Positions 4,777-7,262 of a DNA stretch of 7,262 bases are shown in pieces. The translations under genes were made by a program, and so were the position numbers. Where the stretch lies: positions 1 to 7,262 of the forward strand of contig USJI01000043.1 of the NCBI GenBank assembly GCA_900554975.1, given 5' to 3'. Below the pieces are notes generated by a model. It searched no databases, was not told where the DNA came from, and saw nothing but the letters and a program-made list of their open reading frames with translations. Position 1 is the first letter of the stretch; each line of letters opens with the position of its first letter. The DNA comes from an uncultured Ruminococcus sp. (GTDB lineage: Bacteria > Bacillota > Clostridia > Oscillospirales > Ruminococcaceae).

Positions 4777-6996
4777 ATGCCTGAAACTATTTACGACAAC
4801 AGAGAATTATCCTGGCTAAAATTTAACGAACGTGTTCTTGAAGAGGCTCAGGACAGCAGAGTCCCGCTTCTTGAAAGACTTAATTTTGCAAGCATATTCC
4901 AGAGCAACTTAGATGAATTTTTCATGGTTCGTGTCGGTTCGCTTTACGACCAGATGATAGTTGAACCGAAAAAAACTGACAACAAGACAAAAATGACTGC
5001 TCAGGAACAGCTTTCGGCTATCTTTTCAAAGGTAAACGAACTTGAACCTATGAAGGATATCGTTTACAAGAATATTATGCTGGAACTGCGTGAATACGGT
5101 ATCGAACAGGTAACATTCAGAACAGCTTCCATAAATGACCAGCAGTATCTTGAAGAATACTTCAAAAAGGAAATAAAACCCCTTATTGCACCGCTTATAA
5201 TCGACAAGAAAACGCCATTCCCGTTCCTTAAAAACAAGGATATTTACTGCGTTCTGCAATTGCAGTCAAAATCGAATATCAGACTCGGAATTATTCCGGC
5301 AAGCGGACAGTTCAGCAGGATAATCCCTCTTGAGGGTGGAAAAAGGTTTATTCTCGCCGAGGAGCTTATACTTCACTTTGCACCGAATGTTTTCAAGAAT
5401 TACAAGATAATCGACAAAACGCTGATAAGAGTCACAAGAAACGCTGATATAACCGTTGAAGAAGGTCTTTTCGACCACGATATGGATTTCAGGGAAGTTA
5501 TGGAGGATCTCTGCAAAAAGCGTAAAAAGCTCCACCCTGTAAGACTTCAGCTTTCTGAAACTTTCAGTCAGCCTGCTCTTGAATTTCTCTGCAAAAAGCT
5601 CGGACTGAGCGAGGAACATATTTTCTATCTGAAAACCCCGCTCGACCTTTCATTTGCAGGAAAAATTGCGGATATGTGCGATAACAAACTCCTTAAATAT
5701 GACAAGCTTGTTTCGCAGAAATCAGCAAGCATTGCCGAAAACATGAGCATTATCCCTCAGATTAAAAGACGTGATATTCTTCTGAGCTATCCTTATGAAA
5801 GTATAAAGCCGTTTATACAGCTTCTCAATGAAGCCGCAAATGACCCGAAAGTTACGGAAATAAAGATAACGCTTTACCGCCTTGCCAAAAACAGCCAGAT
5901 AATTGCCGCACTCTGCGATGCAGCAGAAAATGGCAAGGACGTTCTGGTTCTTGTGGAACTCCGTGCAAGATTTGACGAGGAAAACAATATCGGCTGGTCA
6001 AGACGTTTGCAGGATTCAGGCTGTAAGATAATCTATGGCCCGAGGGATCTTAAAGTTCACTCAAAGCTTCTTCTTATAACACGAAATACTCCTTCAGGAA
6101 GCGAATACATTACACAGATAGGCACCGGAAACTACAATGAGAAAACCTCTGCACTCTATACAGACCTTTCTCTCCTTACAGCAAATCAGGATATCGGCGC
6201 TGATGCCCAGATGCTGTTTGATGCACTCGTAAGCAACAGGCTTGTTGAACATTCAGACCATCTGCTTATCGCTCCGCTGAGCCTTCGTGACCCAATTCTT
6301 TCAATGATAGATGACGAGATCGAACACGCACAAAACGGCGAACCTGCCTACATCGGCGTAAAGGTAAATTCCCTCTGCGACAAGGTGATTATGGATAAAC
6401 TCGTTGAGGCATCAAAAGCCGGAGTTAAAATTGATATGGTCATAAGAGGTATCTGCTGTATTATTGCAGGTATCGAGGGTGTCACTGAAAACATAACAGT
6501 TACAAGTATTGTCGGAAGATATCTTGAGCACAGCAGAATCTATATTTTCGGTACTGAGGACAGAGCAAAAATGTACATCAGTTCAGCCGATTACATGACA
6601 AGAAATACAATCCGCCGTGTGGAAGTTGCCGCACCTATTTATAATGAAAGAATCAAAAAGCGTCTGTGGGATATGTTCAGAACTCTTCTGAGCGACAATG
6701 TAAAGGGAAGAAAACAGCTTTCAGACGGAACATATGTATATAAAGTCGATGACAGACAGCCTCTTGATGCACAGCGTTTCTTCTTTGAGGAGGCTTACAA
6801 AAAGGCTGAGAAAAAAGCCGCCGCTAAAACAAAGACAAAAGTTCGCTCTGCCAGAAAGAAAACCGCCGGAGTAGCTGCAAAAGCTACCGGTGCAAAGGCT
6901 GAAAGCACCGCAAAAGCAGTGCCTGCAAAAGTTGCCGACACAAAACCTGAACACACTGATAAAACAGCTGACACAAGAGCAGAAAAGAAAGACTAA
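4777..6996 (+). CDS. ppk1: Polyphosphate kinase 1 with an Ala/Lys-rich C-terminal tail
   Basis: PPK1 reversibly transfers the gamma phosphate of ATP to a growing polyphosphate chain through a phospho-histidine intermediate. The 739-residue protein starts with the typical NRELSWLKFNERVLEEA block (8-24). SNLDEFF (43-49) carries the Asn equivalent to the ATP-contacting N45 of the E. coli enzyme. The head domain (about 120-300) is followed by two phospholipase-D-like domains. ITLYR (R367) and ELRARFDEENNI (R397) match ATP/metal-site arginines, and H428 in LKVHSK is the autophosphorylated His. RYLEHSRIYIF (581-591) supplies a further conserved His at 585. The position of the second E. coli active-site His (H454) is Gln447 in YITQIGTGNYN. 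The family core ends near residue 670; residues 671-739 are an extra low-complexity tail with about 17 Lys and 18 Ala. It has its own promoter, a Pho-box-like array upstream and a terminator, so it is probably monocistronic. Confidence 0.97.
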   Translation: MPETIYDNRELSWLKFNERVLEEAQDSRVPLLERLNFASIFQSNLDEFFMVRVGSLYDQMIVEPKKTDNKTKMTAQEQLSAIFSKVNELEPMKDIVYKNIMLELREYGIEQVTFRTASINDQQYLEEYFKKEIKPLIAPLIIDKKTPFPFLKNKDIYCVLQLQSKSNIRLGIIPASGQFSRIIPLEGGKRFILAEELILHFAPNVFKNYKIIDKTLIRVTRNADITVEEGLFDHDMDFREVMEDLCKKRKKLHPVRLQLSETFSQPALEFLCKKLGLSEEHIFYLKTPLDLSFAGKIADMCDNKLLKYDKLVSQKSASIAENMSIIPQIKRRDILLSYPYESIKPFIQLLNEAANDPKVTEIKITLYRLAKNSQIIAALCDAAENGKDVLVLVELRARFDEENNIGWSRRLQDSGCKIIYGPRDLKVHSKLLLITRNTPSGSEYITQIGTGNYNEKTSALYTDLSLLTANQDIGADAQMLFDALVSNRLVEHSDHLLIAPLSLRDPILSMIDDEIEHAQNGEPAYIGVKVNSLCDKVIMDKLVEASKAGVKIDMVIRGICCIIAGIEGVTENITVTSIVGRYLEHSRIYIFGTEDRAKMYISSADYMTRNTIRRVEVAAPIYNERIKKRLWDMFRTLLSDNVKGRKQLSDGTYVYKVDDRQPLDAQRFFFEEAYKKAEKKAAAKTKTKVRSARKKTAGVAAKATGAKAESTAKAVPAKVADTKPEHTDKTADTRAEKKD
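6787..6993 (+). other. Region encoding the Lys/Ala-rich tail of PPK1
   Basis: These codons give residues 671-739. Lys and Ala make up about half of the tail, in a pattern (AEKKAAAKTKTK, SARKKTAG, AKATGAKAES) resembling histone H1-like or nucleoid-protein tails. The last 20 residues turn more acidic. It has no predicted catalytic motif and is likely disordered. Confidence 0.75.
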
Positions 6997-7005
6997 AGAA
7001 TACTG

Positions 7006-7043
7006 AAAGGGCGTATTGAAAAATATACGTCCTTTTTTATTTT
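7006..7043 (+). terminator. Intrinsic terminator after ppk1
   Basis: AAAGGGCGTAT (7006-7016) pairs over 11 positions, with one G-U, with ATACGTCCTTT (7025-7035) around an 8-base loop. A T-rich stretch runs to 7043. It begins 9 bases after the ppk1 stop codon. Confidence 0.93.
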
Positions 7044-7068
7044 GCTTTAAGGAAAATTCTTGCAGTGC

Positions 7069-7097
7069 TTGAAAAAAATTTCAGTTTATGATATAAT
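7069..7097 (+). promoter_or_regulatory. Upstream promoter (P1) of the gene at the right edge
   Basis: TTGAAA (7069-7074) and TATAAT (7092-7097) are 17 bases apart, and a TG at 7089-7090 makes an extended -10. Transcription should start near 7104, which would give a leader of about 140 bases before the GTG at 7246. Confidence 0.75.
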
Positions 7098-7181
7098 AAA
7101 ATAAATGTTGTGATTATAAAAAATATGACAGACGAAATCCGACTGTTATATGTATATAATGCACAAAGTTTGAAAATCCCC

Positions 7182-7210
7182 TTGAAACATACGGAAGTAA
7201 GTGCTATATT
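7182..7210 (+). promoter_or_regulatory. Downstream promoter (P2) of the gene at the right edge
   Basis: TTGAAA (7182-7187) and TATATT (7205-7210) are 17 bases apart, again with an extended -10 TG at 7202-7203. Transcription would begin near 7217, about 29 bases before the GTG start. Confidence 0.7.
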
Positions 7211-7245
7211 AAAGTATATACAAATTTTGATTGGAGGTTTGTCCG

Positions 7246-7262
7246 GTGAATTTTCAAAATGA
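7246..7262 (+). CDS. Start of an unidentified gene, cut by the right edge
   Basis: A GTG at 7246 follows GGAGG (7233-7237) by 8 bases, and two promoters lie upstream. Only the first five codons (Met-Asn-Phe-Gln-Asn) and two bases of the sixth are in the window, so the product cannot be named. An ATG at 7259 is too far from the ribosome binding site to be preferred. Confidence 0.6.

Noticed and set aside
7125..7262. Open frame of 45 codons starting at ATG 7125 and ending exactly at the window end.
   Set aside because: It has no ribosome binding site, it contains promoter P2 and the ribosome binding site of the edge gene, and its protein shows no recognisable pattern. The GTG frame at 7246 explains the region better.

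Overview
The window looks like a chromosomal segment of a spore-lineage Firmicute, most likely a Ruminococcus-type clostridium. The reasons are moderate-to-low GC, AGGAGG-type ribosome binding sites with free use of GTG and TTG starts, consensus housekeeping promoters, a SpoIID homologue, and a roughly 450-residue clostridial-style citrate synthase. The genus is inferred from general resemblance and was not tested by a search. I see no insertion sequences, CRISPR arrays, tRNA or rRNA genes, or phage genes.

Left half (1-3430), minus strand: one apparent operon reads leftward from a near-perfect sigma-A promoter (3402-3430). Its order is citrate synthase (gltA, GTG start), then a secreted lipoprotein with three DxDGD-type FG-GAP/VCBS-like repeats (TTG start), then an OmpR/PhoB-family response regulator cut by the left edge. 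Gaps are only 42 and 34 bases and hold no terminator. A partner histidine kinase would be expected just beyond position 1.

Middle (3369-4576): a 152-base divergent intergenic region separates gltA from a rightward spoIID-type gene. SpoIID is a membrane-anchored peptidoglycan lytic transglycosylase that acts during engulfment in sporulation. The intergenic region holds the gltA promoter, a weak overlapping promoter candidate for spoIID, a 7-bp inverted repeat and a small leader hairpin.

Right half (4577-7262), plus strand: a 200-base spacer carries an 11-bp-periodic direct repeat resembling a Pho box. It lies just upstream of a strong promoter that drives ppk1, encoding polyphosphate kinase. 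PPK1 has an unusual Ala/Lys-rich tail of about 69 residues and a Gln where the second conserved catalytic-site His is expected. A clear intrinsic terminator follows. Two tandem, well-formed promoters then lead to a new gene whose GTG start lies 17 bases before the right edge.

How the parts may work together: the PhoB-family regulator at the left and the Pho-box-like array before ppk1 suggest phosphate-responsive control of polyphosphate synthesis. Nothing in the window proves that this particular regulator binds that site. No wholly unfamiliar system is evident. The most novel items are the lipoprotein inserted between citrate synthase and a two-component regulator, the Pho-box-like array, and the PPK1 tail.
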